Assembly (NCBI GenBank): GCA_946405105.1
Contig: CAMJFY010000003.1
Coordinates: 42,922-106,921 of the forward strand
Length of the DNA: 64,000 nucleotides
Reading direction: 5' to 3'
Source: an uncultured Caryophanales bacterium
Lineage (GTDB): Bacteria; Bacillota_I; Bacilli_A; Acholeplasmatales; Anaeroplasmataceae
A model generated the notes under the pieces. That model did no database searches and was not told the DNA's origin. It saw nothing but the letters and a program-made list of their open reading frames with translations. Position numbers and translations under genes: made by a program. How positions within the stretch are numbered: the stretch's first letter is position 1; each line of letters begins with the position of its first letter. Shown here one piece after another: positions 16,988-26,473 of the stretch.

Positions 16988-18913
16988 TTATTCTCCTTCC
17001 TCAAGAGTGAATTGAACGTGATTTTCTAGCCACTCTCTTCTTCGATTTGCATCGCTACCCATTAGTACTTCAATTTGATTTTCAGCTTCTGCCTCATCAT
17101 CAATGCTTACCTTTACTAATGTTCTTGTCTCTGGGTTCATAGTTGTTTCCCATAATTGCTCTGCATTCATTTCACCAAGACCTTTGTATCTTTGTAAAAT
17201 TGTAGGACAATTACATGAAGCTAAAATCTTATCCTTTTCTTCATTAGTCCATGCATAAACGATTTCTTCTTTCTTACCTCTCTTTGTAATCTTAAATAGT
17301 GGTGGAAGGGCTAAATATATTCTTCCATCCTCTACTAGAGGCTTCATATATCTAAAGAAGAATGTTAATAATAATACCTGAATATGGGCACCATCATCAT
17401 CGGCATCGGTCATGATTATAATCTTTTTATAATTACATTTCTTTAAATCAAAATTTGTTCCATAATCAGCACCGATTGTATAAATCATTGTTGCGATTTC
17501 TTCATTCTTTAATGCTGATTCAGCAGTTGCCTTTTCAGTATTTAATACTTTACCTCTTAGAGGTAGGATTGCTTGGAATCTTCTATCTCTACCTTGCTTA
17601 GCTGATCCACCGGCAGAATCACCCTCTACAAGATATAATTCATTTATTTCCTTGTTCTTTTCACTTGTTGGAGCTAGCTTATCAGAAATATTCTTTTCGC
17701 CTTTATCCTTTTTATCCATACGAGCTTGCTCACGAGCTTTTCTAGCTGCGGCACGTGATTCAGCTTCCTTTAATGCTTTCTTAACAAGCTGTTCAGATAA
17801 ATCCTTATTTTCAACTAAGAAATAGCCTAGCTTCTCTGAAATTACAGCATCTACTGCAGTCTTGGCAGCTGGAGTACCTAGTTTTCCTTTTGTTTGGCCT
17901 TCAAATTCTAGTAATTTTTCACCAATTCTAACAGATACTACTGCAGTCATACCAGCTCTAATATCAGTTCCTTCTAGCTGTACATTATCTTTAATTAATC
18001 TCATCTTATGAGCATAATCATTAAATGCCTTAGTTAAAGCTGCTTTAAAGCCTGTTTCATGGCTACCACCATCGTTTGTCTTAACGTTGTTAACGAATGA
18101 AACGATAGTTTCAGAATATGAATCGATAAATTGAAGAGCTACCTCAACCTCGATTTCATCTTTTGAATCAGGTAGCTTATATGTTCCATCAAAATATGCA
18201 ACATTATGAAGAGGCTTTTTACCTGTTGTCATAAATGCTACATATTCAGAGATACCATTCTCATATAAGAATTCATCTTTTTTATTATTTCTTCTATCCT
18301 TTAAGACAATCTTTAAATTTTTAATTAAAAAAGCAGATTCTCTTAATCTAGTTTTAATTGTTTCATATTGATAAACTGTTGTTGTAAAGATTTGAGGATC
18401 TGGTTTGAATGTTACTGTTGTACCAGTTCTTCTTGTATCACCTAAAATTTCTACCTTAGAAACCTTAGTTCCACCATCCTCAAATTTAATTTGATGGATT
18501 TTACCCTCTCTATAAGATGTAACCATCATGTAAGTTGATAATGCGTTTACTACTGATGCACCTACACCATGTAGACCACCAGATGTCTTATAGCTTGAAC
18601 CACCGAACTTACCACCAGCATTAAGCTTAGTGTAAATAATTTCCATTGTGTTCTTACCAGTTTGGTGCATACCACAAGGTACACCACGTCCATTATCCTC
18701 AACAGTGATGGAATTATCTTCATTAATTGTAACAATAATCTCTCTACCAAATCCTGCAAGAGCCTCATCGATTGCGTTATCAACAATCTCCCATACAAGG
18801 TGATGTAAACCACGTTCATCAGTTGAACCGATATACATACCAGGACGCTTTCTAACGTGCTCAAGACCTTCAAGGACTGTTATGGAGTCATCATTATATG
18901 TATTTGCTGCCAA
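16988..18913 (-). CDS. parE: DNA topoisomerase IV subunit B
   Basis: ATPase subunit of topoisomerase IV. GHKL ATP-binding motifs [11 protein letters not shown] and [10 protein letters not shown] are in the first 120 residues; the TOPRIM signature [20 protein letters not shown] and DADDDGAHI follow. [12 protein letters not shown] favours ParE over GyrB. 641 residues, normal length. The start is TTG at 18913: it has AGGAGGG at ideal spacing and no in-frame ATG lies near the expected N-terminus. Divergent from plsY with EFR1 between, close to the B. subtilis plsY-parE-parC order. Overlapping minus-strand frames are shadows. Confidence 0.95.
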   Translation of the reverse strand: MAANTYNDDSITVLEGLEHVRKRPGMYIGSTDERGLHHLVWEIVDNAIDEALAGFGREIIVTINEDNSITVEDNGRGVPCGMHQTGKNTMEIIYTKLNAGGKFGGSSYKTSGGLHGVGASVVNALSTYMMVTSYREGKIHQIKFEDGGTKVSKVEILGDTRRTGTTVTFKPDPQIFTTTVYQYETIKTRLRESAFLIKNLKIVLKDRRNNKKDEFLYENGISEYVAFMTTGKKPLHNVAYFDGTYKLPDSKDEIEVEVALQFIDSYSETIVSFVNNVKTNDGGSHETGFKAALTKAFNDYAHKMRLIKDNVQLEGTDIRAGMTAVVSVRIGEKLLEFEGQTKGKLGTPAAKTAVDAVISEKLGYFLVENKDLSEQLVKKALKEAESRAAARKAREQARMDKKDKGEKNISDKLAPTSEKNKEINELYLVEGDSAGGSAKQGRDRRFQAILPLRGKVLNTEKATAESALKNEEIATMIYTIGADYGTNFDLKKCNYKKIIIMTDADDDGAHIQVLLLTFFFRYMKPLVEDGRIYLALPPLFKITKRGKKEEIVYAWTNEEKDKILASCNCPTILQRYKGLGEMNAEQLWETTMNPETRTLVKVSIDDEAEAENQIEVLMGSDANRRREWLENHVQFTLEEGE

Positions 18914-18943
18914 TTTAATCCCTCCTAATAAATCATCTTATTT

Positions 18944-18973
18944 ATGATACCATAAATATTGGTTTTTTTTCAA
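18944..18973 (-). promoter_or_regulatory. Promoter of parE-parC
   Basis: On the minus strand TTGAAA (18973-18968), 18 nt, TATCAT (18949-18944) preceded by TGG. Confidence 0.6.
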
Positions 18974-18994
18974 TAAATGAAAGCTGATTTCATT

Positions 18995-19771
18995 CTATTT
19001 TTCATCAATTTCATCGATATATTTTGATATTGTATATTTTTCTTTTGTTTCAGTAATGCCTCTATATTCAATCGCATTCTTCGGACAATTAGAAATACAT
19101 GCCATACAGTGAGCACAATTTGTTATCCATTTAGGCTTTCCATTTTCCAGTATTATATTATTTATAGGACAAATATTTACACATTTAGAACAACCTATAC
19201 AAGAATCTTTAGTATAAAATTTTTTTGTTTTATTTTTAATCTTTGTCCATACTGGAACAAAAGGAATAGTTATTATTGATTCAAATAACCAAATATGTCT
19301 TCCCTTTAAAACTTCATGATTTGAAATTTGTTTAGATGTTTCATGAATCTGTTTTGTAGCTTCATTTAATCTTCTTAATATTTCTTCCTTTGGAAGCATT
19401 GGATACATATTACTTGCTACATAATTTCTTGGCATAGTTAATTCTTTTCTACCCATATATTTCATTTTCTTTTTACGAGCTATTCTCTTACATATATTAT
19501 TAGCAATTCCTGCATAGCCTCCACTAGAAAAAATAAAATATATTTCTTTGTTTCCTTCAAGCTCTACATTTCTTAAGAACTTATTTACAAATTTAGGAGT
19601 TTCACATGTATAGATAGGAACACAAACAATAAAAGGCTTATCTGAATGAATTTTAGAATAATCATTTTCTTTTAATTTTTTTAAAAGGTTAATAGTTTCA
19701 TCATCTAAATCTTTTGCTAATTTATTAGCAATATATTTTGTATTTCCAGTCGCTGAAAAGTATAAAATCAT
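18995..19771 (-). CDS. EFR1-type ferredoxin with flavodoxin-like N-terminus
   Basis: 258 residues. The N-terminal flavodoxin-like domain (FSATGNTKYIANKLA for FMN phosphate binding, then CVPIYTCETPKFVNKFL) is followed from about residue 190 by two 4Fe-4S motifs, CIGCSKCVNICP and CAHCMACISNCP. This is the EFR1-family layout, expected to shuttle electrons between a flavin and iron-sulfur clusters in an anaerobe. Redox partner unknown. It has its own promoter (TGCTATAAT at 19795-19790) and a GGTGAT ribosome site, and lies between the divergent plsY and parE promoters. Confidence 0.85.
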   Translation of the reverse strand: MILYFSATGNTKYIANKLAKDLDDETINLLKKLKENDYSKIHSDKPFIVCVPIYTCETPKFVNKFLRNVELEGNKEIYFIFSSGGYAGIANNICKRIARKKKMKYMGRKELTMPRNYVASNMYPMLPKEEILRRLNEATKQIHETSKQISNHEVLKGRHIWLFESIITIPFVPVWTKIKNKTKKFYTKDSCIGCSKCVNICPINNIILENGKPKWITNCAHCMACISNCPKNAIEYRGITETKEKYTISKYIDEIDEK

Positions 19772-19826
19772 TTATATATCACCAGAATAATTATAGCAAG
19801 AAAAGTAAAATATTAAAATAATATTT

Positions 19827-19855
19827 TTGACATAGAAGGGTATTAATTGTATAAT
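19827..19855 (+). promoter_or_regulatory. Consensus promoter of plsY
   Basis: TTGACA (19827-19832), 17 nt, TATAAT (19850-19855): a perfect sigma-A match, so plsY should be strongly and constitutively transcribed. Confidence 0.9.
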
Positions 19856-19881
19856 ATTTTTGTTTGAAGGAATGAGATATT

Positions 19882-20577
19882 ATGTTTTTATTAAGTGATA
19901 TAAATACTGAGGCTTTAAATGCTATTATCGCAATAGGCTTAATGGTCCTTTCATATATTATAGGATCAATACCATTTGGACTAGTTGTAGGTAAGGCTTT
20001 AGCTCATAAGGATATTAGACAATATGGTAGTGGAAACGTTGGTTCTACTAATGCGATTAGAGTACTTGGAAAAAAGCTTGGATTCTTTGTTTTCTTCCTA
20101 GATGTGTTTAAAGGAATGGCTATTATTATTCTTGTTAAGATTTTACATCAAAATGGAATTTGGAATTCTCCAGTTGAGGAATTATGGTATGGTGCATTTG
20201 CAATAATCGGTCATACATTCTCAATCTTCTTAGGATTTAAGGGTGGAAAAGCAGTTGCTACATCACTTGGAGTTGTATTAATTACTTCTCCTTTAACTGC
20301 AATAGCTTGTTTAATTGTATTTGGTATTATCGTTTTAGCAACTGGTTATGTTTCACTTGGATCTACATTTGCTGCATTAACAGTTGTTACAGTTGGATGG
20401 TTATTACATTTTGTAGGAATTGAGCCACTTAATTTCTTAGAATATTTTATTGGTAAAACAACTGTTTCACTTTGTGTATTATTTACATGTGCTACTATCT
20501 TAATTTTATTAAGACATATAAAAAATTATAAACGACTTTTAAATGGTACAGAAAATTCATTTAAAAAGAAAAAATAA
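19882..20577 (+). CDS. plsY: Acyl-phosphate:glycerol-3-phosphate acyltransferase
   Basis: Membrane enzyme that transfers an acyl group from acyl-phosphate to glycerol-3-phosphate, the first step of phospholipid synthesis in Gram-positives. 231 residues with about five to seven membrane segments. The three PlsY motifs are visible: SGNVGSTNAIRVLG (about 50-63), GHTFSIFLGFKGGKAVAT (about 113-130), and the later TGYVSLGS loop. The C-terminus is a basic tail. Divergent from the parE side, as in B. subtilis. One of few plus-strand genes right of the terminus. Confidence 0.93.
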   Translation: MFLLSDINTEALNAIIAIGLMVLSYIIGSIPFGLVVGKALAHKDIRQYGSGNVGSTNAIRVLGKKLGFFVFFLDVFKGMAIIILVKILHQNGIWNSPVEELWYGAFAIIGHTFSIFLGFKGGKAVATSLGVVLITSPLTAIACLIVFGIIVLATGYVSLGSTFAALTVVTVGWLLHFVGIEPLNFLEYFIGKTTVSLCVLFTCATILILLRHIKNYKRLLNGTENSFKKKK

Positions 20578-20616
20578 AGAGTAGGTATACCTTACTAAGG
20601 TTATCTACTCTTTTTT
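20578..20616 (+). terminator. Terminator of plsY
   Basis: Long hairpin with outer arms AGAGTAG/CTACTCT and an inner ACCTTA/TAAGGT pairing, followed by T6. Confidence 0.85.
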
Positions 20617-20617
20617 A

Positions 20618-20646
20618 TTGATATAAAAAAACATATATTGTATAAT
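20618..20646 (+). promoter_or_regulatory. Promoter of membrane protein gene 20670
   Basis: TTGATA (20618-20623), 17 nt, TATAAT (20641-20646); begins right at the plsY terminator. Confidence 0.8.
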
Positions 20647-20669
20647 TTTTAAATAGGGAGAGTGATAAA

Positions 20670-22229
20670 ATGTACAATTCAAAATTTGTAAGCATTGAAA
20701 AGAAATTTGTAAATAGAATATTTGCAGCTTTATTTTTATTTGGCATAACTTTAATGTTTTTATTAATGATTTTTGTGCCTGTTACGACAGTTTCTACTAT
20801 AGATATGAGTAGTCCTCTTGGGGTTATTTTATCTTTGGTTGAAAATGGAAATACTGATAATAGAATATTTTCTGTTGGTATAATGTTTATTATTTTATTT
20901 TCGTTATTTGTTCTTATTCCATACTCAGTAATAAGTACGATTGCATTTATTAAATTTATAATTGCATTGATTAAAGGTAATGATACAGGAATAATTTCCC
21001 AATTTATAAGTGCTCTTGTACTATATATTATGGGTGCCGTAATTACATATAACTTCTTACAAAATCCAGGTGGTGTATTTCCATTAGTTTATGTAGTAAT
21101 TGTTTTTGGTTTCTTGGTAATTGTTGGCTATTCTGTTTTAGCACATTTTTTATATGGTTCATTAAAAGAAAATTATAAAATGCTCATATTCGCTGGTGCT
21201 AGAGCGTGCTTTATTTTAATGATTCTTCTTCTTTTATTAGGAGGTATGTTTTTCCTAAATAATCATATGTTAAATTTTGCAGATTATTCGTATGGTAGAG
21301 TAATTGGATATGAGTCAGAGGAAACATATAATTTTGCAAGTATTAGTAAGGGTATATCAGAGCTTTTTAATATTGGAATCTTATTTTCATTAGTCTTTAT
21401 ATTCAAAACCGTTTTATTAAATCTACTTACAAAGAAAACATCATGTTTTAGTACTTCAAGCTTAATATTTAATATTTTTGCCAATACATATGTACTTGTT
21501 GTATTATTTCAAGCAATTGTCTTAGATAATGGATACAAATCTTTTTCAACTAATCCAAAATCTGCTGATTATTTAGCATATAATGAGACAGTTGTTAAAG
21601 AAACATTTTCTGATATATTTGATGATTTTGGAGATGTTACTGCAAGGTTCCTAGGAACTAAGTTCTTTGCTATATTCCTATTAGTATTTGTAGGATATGC
21701 TCTTTTAATTGGATCAGTTGTTGTAAGAATTGTTTTAAATAATATTAAAAAATCAAAAGAACAAGCAGCAATTTATGAACCTAGATATGACTATTCACCT
21801 AAAGTTGAGGAACCAAAAACTTCTGATGAAATTGTTGTAGTTCCAGTTGCTGAAAAAACGACTTCTACTTCTTCAAATGAAACATATACTGCTCCTAAGA
21901 AAGGTGAAGATGTATTTTATTTAGATGAGGAAGAACAACCAAAGGCTGAAGATGTATTCGCATTAGATGATGAAAAGGAAGCTAAAAGCGATGATGTATT
22001 CACATTAGATGATGAAGCTGAAACAACAGCTGATGAAACATTAGAATCAAATGATACTGAAGAAGTTAAAAATGATGATGTTTTAGAACCAGTTGCTGAG
22101 GAACCAAAAATCGATGAGGTATCTGAGCCTACTGCTGAAACTGAATCTCAAATCAATGAAGTATCAGAATCAACTGATGAAGAGAAAATAGAAATCTTAC
22201 CAGAATCTAATGATAATATTGAACAATAA
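20670..22229 (+). CDS. Multi-pass membrane protein with acidic DVFxLDDE repeats
   Basis: 519 residues, family not recognised. Residues 1-365 hold about seven or eight hydrophobic segments separated by short loops. After the last segment the protein turns hydrophilic and very acidic (about 375-519). The tail begins with three tandem repeats of the type (E/D)DVFxLD(D/E)E (EDVFYLDEE, EDVFALDDE, DDVFTLDDE), then looser repeats of the EPVAEEPKIDEVSEPTAE type. The tail is probably cytoplasmic and disordered, perhaps a docking surface. Strong promoter, GGGAG ribosome site, own terminator. Confidence 0.8.
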   Translation: MYNSKFVSIEKKFVNRIFAALFLFGITLMFLLMIFVPVTTVSTIDMSSPLGVILSLVENGNTDNRIFSVGIMFIILFSLFVLIPYSVISTIAFIKFIIALIKGNDTGIISQFISALVLYIMGAVITYNFLQNPGGVFPLVYVVIVFGFLVIVGYSVLAHFLYGSLKENYKMLIFAGARACFILMILLLLLGGMFFLNNHMLNFADYSYGRVIGYESEETYNFASISKGISELFNIGILFSLVFIFKTVLLNLLTKKTSCFSTSSLIFNIFANTYVLVVLFQAIVLDNGYKSFSTNPKSADYLAYNETVVKETFSDIFDDFGDVTARFLGTKFFAIFLLVFVGYALLIGSVVVRIVLNNIKKSKEQAAIYEPRYDYSPKVEEPKTSDEIVVVPVAEKTTSTSSNETYTAPKKGEDVFYLDEEEQPKAEDVFALDDEKEAKSDDVFTLDDEAETTADETLESNDTEEVKNDDVLEPVAEEPKIDEVSEPTAETESQINEVSESTDEEKIEILPESNDNIEQ

Positions 22230-22235
22230 AAAATA

Positions 22236-22259
22236 GGACTTCAAACGAAGTCCTTTTTT
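22236..22259 (+). terminator. Terminator of gene 20670
   Basis: GGACTTC, loop AAAC, GAAGTCC, then T6. Confidence 0.92.
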
Positions 22260-22264
22260 GTTGC

Positions 22265-22290
22265 AAAAAAAAAGCCACAAAAGTGTGGCC
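22265..22290 (-). terminator. Terminator of small ferredoxin gene
   Basis: GCCACA/TGTGGC stem (22274-22279, 22284-22289), loop of four, nine Ts on the minus strand. Confidence 0.9.
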
Positions 22291-22300
22291 TTAATTCTTA

Positions 22301-22471
22301 TTATTCCTCAACGATAGCATCAACAGGACATACTGATTGGCATGCTCCACAATCAATACAAGCTGAAGCGTCGATATGAGAAACATCATCAACAGTGATT
22401 GCTGAAACTGGACACTCACCAGCGCAAGCTCCACAAGCAATACAAGTATCCTCAACTACTTTTCTAGGCAT
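22301..22471 (-). CDS. 2[4Fe-4S] ferredoxin, 56 residues
   Basis: Minus-strand ATG at 22471 has AAGGAGG upstream and reads 56 codons to TAA at 22301. The protein has two clostridial-type cluster motifs, [12 protein letters not shown] (Cys10, 13, 16, 20) and [12 protein letters not shown] (Cys38, 41, 44, 48), arranged as in small bacterial ferredoxins that carry low-potential electrons. The internal duplication is obvious. It is strongly terminated, so monocistronic. Likely partners are the fermentative oxidoreductases of an anaerobe. Confidence 0.95.
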   Translation of the reverse strand: MPRKVVEDTCIACGACAGECPVSAITVDDVSHIDASACIDCGACQSVCPVDAIVEE

Positions 22472-22646
22472 ATCGTTTACCTCCTTACTTCTATTTATAG
22501 TATATCAATTAATATGGTAGTTAGTCTATAATAACTAATAAAATTTATATATTTTTTAATATCTATGTAATTGTTATTTTATTATTGAAATTTCTATTAT
22601 TAAATAGTAAAATAATATTGATATTTTTATTTAGGAGAGGATTATT

Positions 22647-22910
22647 ATGCCAGTTGTATCTTTAGAAATATGGCAATTTATTATAATTGTTGTCGTTACA
22701 ATTTTAATTGCTGCGGTAGTTACATTTTTTGTTACAAGAAAGATATTCCAAAATCAATTAAAAAAGAATCCACCTATTAATGAGACTGCTATTAGAGCAA
22801 TGATGACTCAAATGGGTAGAACTCCATCTGAAAAGCAAGTAAGAGCTGTTATGCGTTCAATGGAGGAAGCAAACGGAATTCAATCTACTGATAAGAAAAA
22901 GAAAAAATAG
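22647..22910 (+). CDS. YneF-family (UPF0154) membrane protein
   Basis: 87 residues. One N-terminal membrane segment (about 8-30) is followed by the hallmark KNPPINETAIRAMMTQMGRTPSEKQVRAVMRSM, a close match to the UPF0154/YneF family, and a Lys-rich tail. Function of the family is unknown. GGAGAGG ribosome site. In B. subtilis yneF sits in the same chromosomal neighbourhood as plsY-parE-parC, which supports vertical inheritance of this block. Convergent with the next gene, sharing a terminator. Confidence 0.9.
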   Translation: MPVVSLEIWQFIIIVVVTILIAAVVTFFVTRKIFQNQLKKNPPINETAIRAMMTQMGRTPSEKQVRAVMRSMEEANGIQSTDKKKKK

Positions 22911-22928
22911 GCTGATGCCTATTTTTTT
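22906..22928. terminator. Bidirectional terminator between yneF-like and 22928
   Basis: AATAGGC, loop TGAT, GCCTATT, with T/A runs on both sides; serves both converging genes. Confidence 0.85.
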
Positions 22929-23230
22929 TATTTGTTTATACCATAGATCTTACAATATCTCTTAGCTGCTTCTATTTCTGTCATTTTATCTATTCTAATT
23001 TGAGTCTTCTTATTGAAGCTTATAATTAATGGAATATCAAAGCCTCCAAGTATTGCCATTATTATTCCTGCGACTATCATAAATGTTTCTTTAAAATATA
23101 TCGCAATGAATAGACCTAATCCTATAAGGATTATTCCCATGACAATTATAATTATCATAATAATAAATGATAATCTTTTTTGATGCTTTTTATATATTTT
23201 AGAATATTCTAATATTTCTTCTTCAGTCAT
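22928..23230 (-). CDS. Small two-segment membrane protein
   Basis: 100 residues, no family recognised. Two strongly hydrophobic stretches (about 20-44 and 48-70) are joined by a short loop, with charged ends and a C-terminal helix (TEIEAAKRYCKIYGINK). The N-terminal TEEEILEYSKIYKKHQKR is probably cytoplasmic. The ribosome site is weak (GGTGA-like). Small membrane proteins of this kind often assist a larger partner, but none is suggested by neighbours. Confidence 0.65.
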   Translation of the reverse strand: MTEEEILEYSKIYKKHQKRLSFIIMIIIIVMGIILIGLGLFIAIYFKETFMIVAGIIMAILGGFDIPLIISFNKKTQIRIDKMTEIEAAKRYCKIYGINK

Positions 23231-23260
23231 CTTTATTCACCAAAAATATTTTATCATAAA

Positions 23261-23294
23261 TAAAAAAATATGGATAGTCAAAAGCTATCCATAT
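23261..23294 (-). terminator. Terminator of EF-G-like gene
   Basis: ATATGGATAG/CTATCCATAT stem (23268-23277, 23285-23294) and seven Ts on the minus strand. Confidence 0.88.
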
Positions 23295-23303
23295 TCTTAA
23301 TTA

Positions 23304-25349
23304 TTATGCTTTTTGTGCTTTAGCAATTAGCTTTTCCTGAATGAATTGAGGAGCTTCCTCATATGAATTAAATTCACGGTTGAAGAATCCTGCACCTTGA
23401 GTAATACTCTTTAGGTCATTTACATATTCTGTAATTTCTGATTCAGGTACTAATGCTGTAATCTTTTGGTTACCAACAGAGTTGATATCCATTCCAACTA
23501 CCTTAGCTCTTCTTTGGTTAAGATCTGATAAGATATCTCCTACTACGTCACTTGATACAGTAACAACAATCTTAATAATTGGCTCAAGGATTGTTGGCTT
23601 ACAATTCATATAAGCATCCTTAAATGCTAATATTGCAGCCATCTTGAATGCTAATTCGTTAGAATCAACTGGATGGTATTTACCATCTTTTAGGATTGCA
23701 TGAACACCAATTACTGGATATCCTGCTAATAATCCCTTTTCACAAGCTTCATAGAATCCTTTTTCTACAGCTGGGAAATAGTTCTTTGGTACTGCTCCAC
23801 CGAATACCTCTTCAGTGAATACATTCTCTTTTGCTGGTTCGAAATCCATTTGTACAACACCATAGAATCCAGAACCACCAGATTGCTTAACATATCTACC
23901 ATCACCAGTAGCTTTAGCTTTAATAGTTTCTCTATAAACTATTTGAACATCTTCTGTATTAATTTCTAGCTTATAGCTATTCTTCATCTTTTCAAGAATA
24001 TAATTTAGATGTCCTAAGCTTAAAGTACCGATTAGTTGTTGATTAGTTTCAACATTTCTCTTAATTTCAACTGATTTATCTTCTAGCATTATCTTAGCTA
24101 ATACCATTGATAGTTTATCTTCATCTTGTTTAGTCTTTGGAACTAAGCCCTTATAATAAACTGCAGTTGGAAGGTCAATCTTATCGTATATGATAACATT
24201 CTTTGGATCACAAATAGTCATTGATGTTTCAAGACCATCAACCTTTGTAATACATCCAATATCACCTGCGTGTAATTCAGGAACAGATGTCATCTTACCA
24301 CCACAAATTGTATATAATTGTGAAACTGTAACATTCTTTCCTAAGGCAGGGATTGCAACCTCTTGACCTTGCTTAATAATACCAGAATAAATTTTAAATA
24401 TACTAGATACTCCTGAATATGGATCAACAATAGTCTTGAAAATGAAAGCACTAAATGGTTCATCATTATTAGTCTTTCTTTCAATTTCTTTACCATTTGA
24501 ATCCTTACCAACGATTGGTGCTAAATCAGAAGGGTTAGGTAAATAATCAATGAACATATCAAGCATTGTATGTAAGCCGATATTCTTAGTTGCTGAACCA
24601 ACTAATACTGGAGTTAATTCACCATCTAATACACCCTTTCTTAATCCTGATTGAATTTCTTCAGCTGTTAATTGCTCTCCAGCAAAGAATTTATCTAATA
24701 AATCCTCTGAAGTTTGGGCAACTGCTTCAATCATTGTATTATGTAATTCAAATGTTTTTGCCTTCTTCTCATCATAGATTTCAGCATCTTCACATTCCTT
24801 ACCATTATATTTTCTAGCTTTTAATGTAACACAGTTAACGAATCCATCGAATTCATCCTTGTGTCCCATTGGGTAACAGAATGGAATACATGTTTTACCG
24901 AATTTTGCTCTAATAGAATCCATTAGGTTATCAAAATGAATGTCTTCCTTATCCATCTTGTTAACATAGATTATAGTTGGAATATTTTTCTTCTTAAGCA
25001 TATTCCAATGCTTAACTGTTTGTACCTCAATACCACTTGAAGCATCAATAACAATAACGGCTCCTTTAACAACCTTTATTGCTGAAATAGCTTCTCCGAT
25101 GAAGTCGTCACTACCTGGAACATCTATAAGGTTCATCTTGTAATCCTTATAGATGATAGGCACAATAGCAGATTTGATTGATGCCATCTTAGCTTTTTCT
25201 TCTGCAGTGTAATCACTAATTGTAGTACCTTTTTCAACTGAACCCTTAGGAGCTCCAGTTGTAATTGAATATAAAGATTCTACTAATGTAGTTTTACCAC
25301 TTTGAAGATGGCCTAAGATAACAATGTTTCTAATTTTATCGTTTACCAT
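23304..25349 (-). CDS. EF-G-like translational GTPase paralogue
   Basis: 681 residues with EF-G domain order: G domain (1-280), domain II, domain III, domain IV (YVKQSGGSGFYGVVQMDFEP) and domain V (LSDLNQRRAKVVGMDI). The GTPase motifs are atypical: P-loop GHLQSGKT instead of AHIDAGKT, switch II DVPGS instead of DTPGH (the catalytic His is Ser), NKMD intact. This matches the 'EF-G-2'-type paralogues of Firmicutes, whose exact role is unsettled; the canonical fusA should be elsewhere. Substitution of the switch II His suggests slow or differently triggered GTP hydrolysis. Extended -10 promoter (TGCTATAAT, 25395-25390) and own terminator. Confidence 0.85.
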   Translation of the reverse strand: MVNDKIRNIVILGHLQSGKTTLVESLYSITTGAPKGSVEKGTTISDYTAEEKAKMASIKSAIVPIIYKDYKMNLIDVPGSDDFIGEAISAIKVVKGAVIVIDASSGIEVQTVKHWNMLKKKNIPTIIYVNKMDKEDIHFDNLMDSIRAKFGKTCIPFCYPMGHKDEFDGFVNCVTLKARKYNGKECEDAEIYDEKKAKTFELHNTMIEAVAQTSEDLLDKFFAGEQLTAEEIQSGLRKGVLDGELTPVLVGSATKNIGLHTMLDMFIDYLPNPSDLAPIVGKDSNGKEIERKTNNDEPFSAFIFKTIVDPYSGVSSIFKIYSGIIKQGQEVAIPALGKNVTVSQLYTICGGKMTSVPELHAGDIGCITKVDGLETSMTICDPKNVIIYDKIDLPTAVYYKGLVPKTKQDEDKLSMVLAKIMLEDKSVEIKRNVETNQQLIGTLSLGHLNYILEKMKNSYKLEINTEDVQIVYRETIKAKATGDGRYVKQSGGSGFYGVVQMDFEPAKENVFTEEVFGGAVPKNYFPAVEKGFYEACEKGLLAGYPVIGVHAILKDGKYHPVDSNELAFKMAAILAFKDAYMNCKPTILEPIIKIVVTVSSDVVGDILSDLNQRRAKVVGMDINSVGNQKITALVPESEITEYVNDLKSITQGAGFFNREFNSYEEAPQFIQEKLIAKAQKA

Positions 25350-25433
25350 ATTAAAATATCCTTTCTTGTAATCGTTTTCTTATAATAAAATTATAGCATA
25401 CCAACAAAAAGAATAAAAGATAAAATGATAAAT

Positions 25434-25480
25434 TAAAAAAAATAAAAGCTGTCATCTACAAAAATGTAAATAACAGCTTT
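25434..25480 (-). terminator. Terminator of XRE membrane protein gene
   Basis: Long hairpin AAAGCTGT...ACAGCTTT (25445-25452, 25473-25480) with an inner paired stretch, then TTTTATTTTTT on the minus strand. Confidence 0.85.
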
Positions 25481-25483
25481 TTA

Positions 25484-26416
25484 TTAATTTAAAAAATCTT
25501 TATCTTCTTTTTTATGCTTTATATTTACATATAATGCATATGGATAAACTAAGACAGAAAGTGGCATTGCGATAGCACATGCTAATAAGAATACAGCGAT
25601 GCTTATTAATACTCCTAATACAGCAAATAATAATTTCATTACAATTAAGAATTTTAATCCATCTAGATCAAATGTAAATATTATACCTGGGAATTTAACA
25701 CTCCAGCTTGCTATACTTAACCATAAAGTAAATAAGAAATTATTTTGTAAGATAAAGCATGAAATTGTTGTGAATGCTAAAATTCCTGCTACTACTCCAA
25801 AAACAATTAATTGCCATGGCTGTTCAGCCTGTTGACTGACTCCTAAGAAAATAAAGAATAATATTAATGCTGCAATTGGAGAAACAATTAATGATATCGT
25901 TAATCTCTTAGAATTCTTTGAAGCATTATAATCTTCCATTCTCTTCTTATCTTCAGCGTCTTTCTTTTCTTTACAAGCTTTATGATATACAGAATTTGTA
26001 TATGTTACATTACTATTACCTCTACCATGATGATGAGGAACGGATATTTTAATTAATTCATTTTCATCATAGATTGGTTTATTACAATAATCACATATTG
26101 CTAGAACTGGTTTCTGAGCTACAGTTTTTTCTACAACAACCTCTTTCTCAACTACTAGTGGCTTCTCTACAATTATTGGTTTTTCTACTACAACTTCTTT
26201 TTCTACAACTACTGGTTCAGTTTCATTTCCTAATAATTCATCTATAGATATATTAAATATAGTTGCTATTTGTTTAATTGTTCCTACTGATGGCTCTACC
26301 TCATCAGATTCCCATCTTGATACTGCCTGCGCAGTAACATTAAGTTGCTCTGAAAGTTCTCTTTGAGTCATACCTTTTTGATTTCTTAATTCTTTGATTT
26401 TGTTACCTAATGACAT
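25484..26416 (-). CDS. XRE-type HTH protein with zinc-binding and membrane domains
   Basis: 310 residues. An N-terminal Cro/CI helix-turn-helix (about 4-58, MTQRELSEQLNVTAQAVSRWE) is followed by a VEKE/VVVEKP low-complexity repeat (about 70-105), a probable treble-clef zinc element (CDYCNKPIYDENE...YHKAC) and about four membrane segments. The same DNA-binding protein is therefore membrane-anchored. Ligand unknown; the layout suggests a one-component membrane sensor. The frame is open 10 codons further, but ATG 26416 has GGGAGG at ideal distance. Upstream lie TTTGTTGA-type repeats and a perfect dyad, likely its own operator. Confidence 0.8.
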   Translation of the reverse strand: MSLGNKIKELRNQKGMTQRELSEQLNVTAQAVSRWESDEVEPSVGTIKQIATIFNISIDELLGNETEPVVVEKEVVVEKPIIVEKPLVVEKEVVVEKTVAQKPVLAICDYCNKPIYDENELIKISVPHHHGRGNSNVTYTNSVYHKACKEKKDAEDKKRMEDYNASKNSKRLTISLIVSPIAALILFFIFLGVSQQAEQPWQLIVFGVVAGILAFTTISCFILQNNFLFTLWLSIASWSVKFPGIIFTFDLDGLKFLIVMKLLFAVLGVLISIAVFLLACAIAMPLSVLVYPYALYVNIKHKKEDKDFLN

Positions 26417-26444
26417 GTTTTGTACCTCCCTTGAAGTCAATTTC

Positions 26445-26473
26445 ATTATAGATATAAATCAACAAATTGTAAA
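26445..26473 (-). promoter_or_regulatory. Promoter of XRE membrane protein gene
   Basis: On the minus strand TTTACA (26473-26468), 17 nt, TATAAT (26450-26445). Confidence 0.75.

Noticed and set aside
16988..18913. Calling the topoisomerase B subunit GyrB
   Set aside because: [12 protein letters not shown], the partner lacking a GyrA box, and the plsY neighbourhood all favour ParE.
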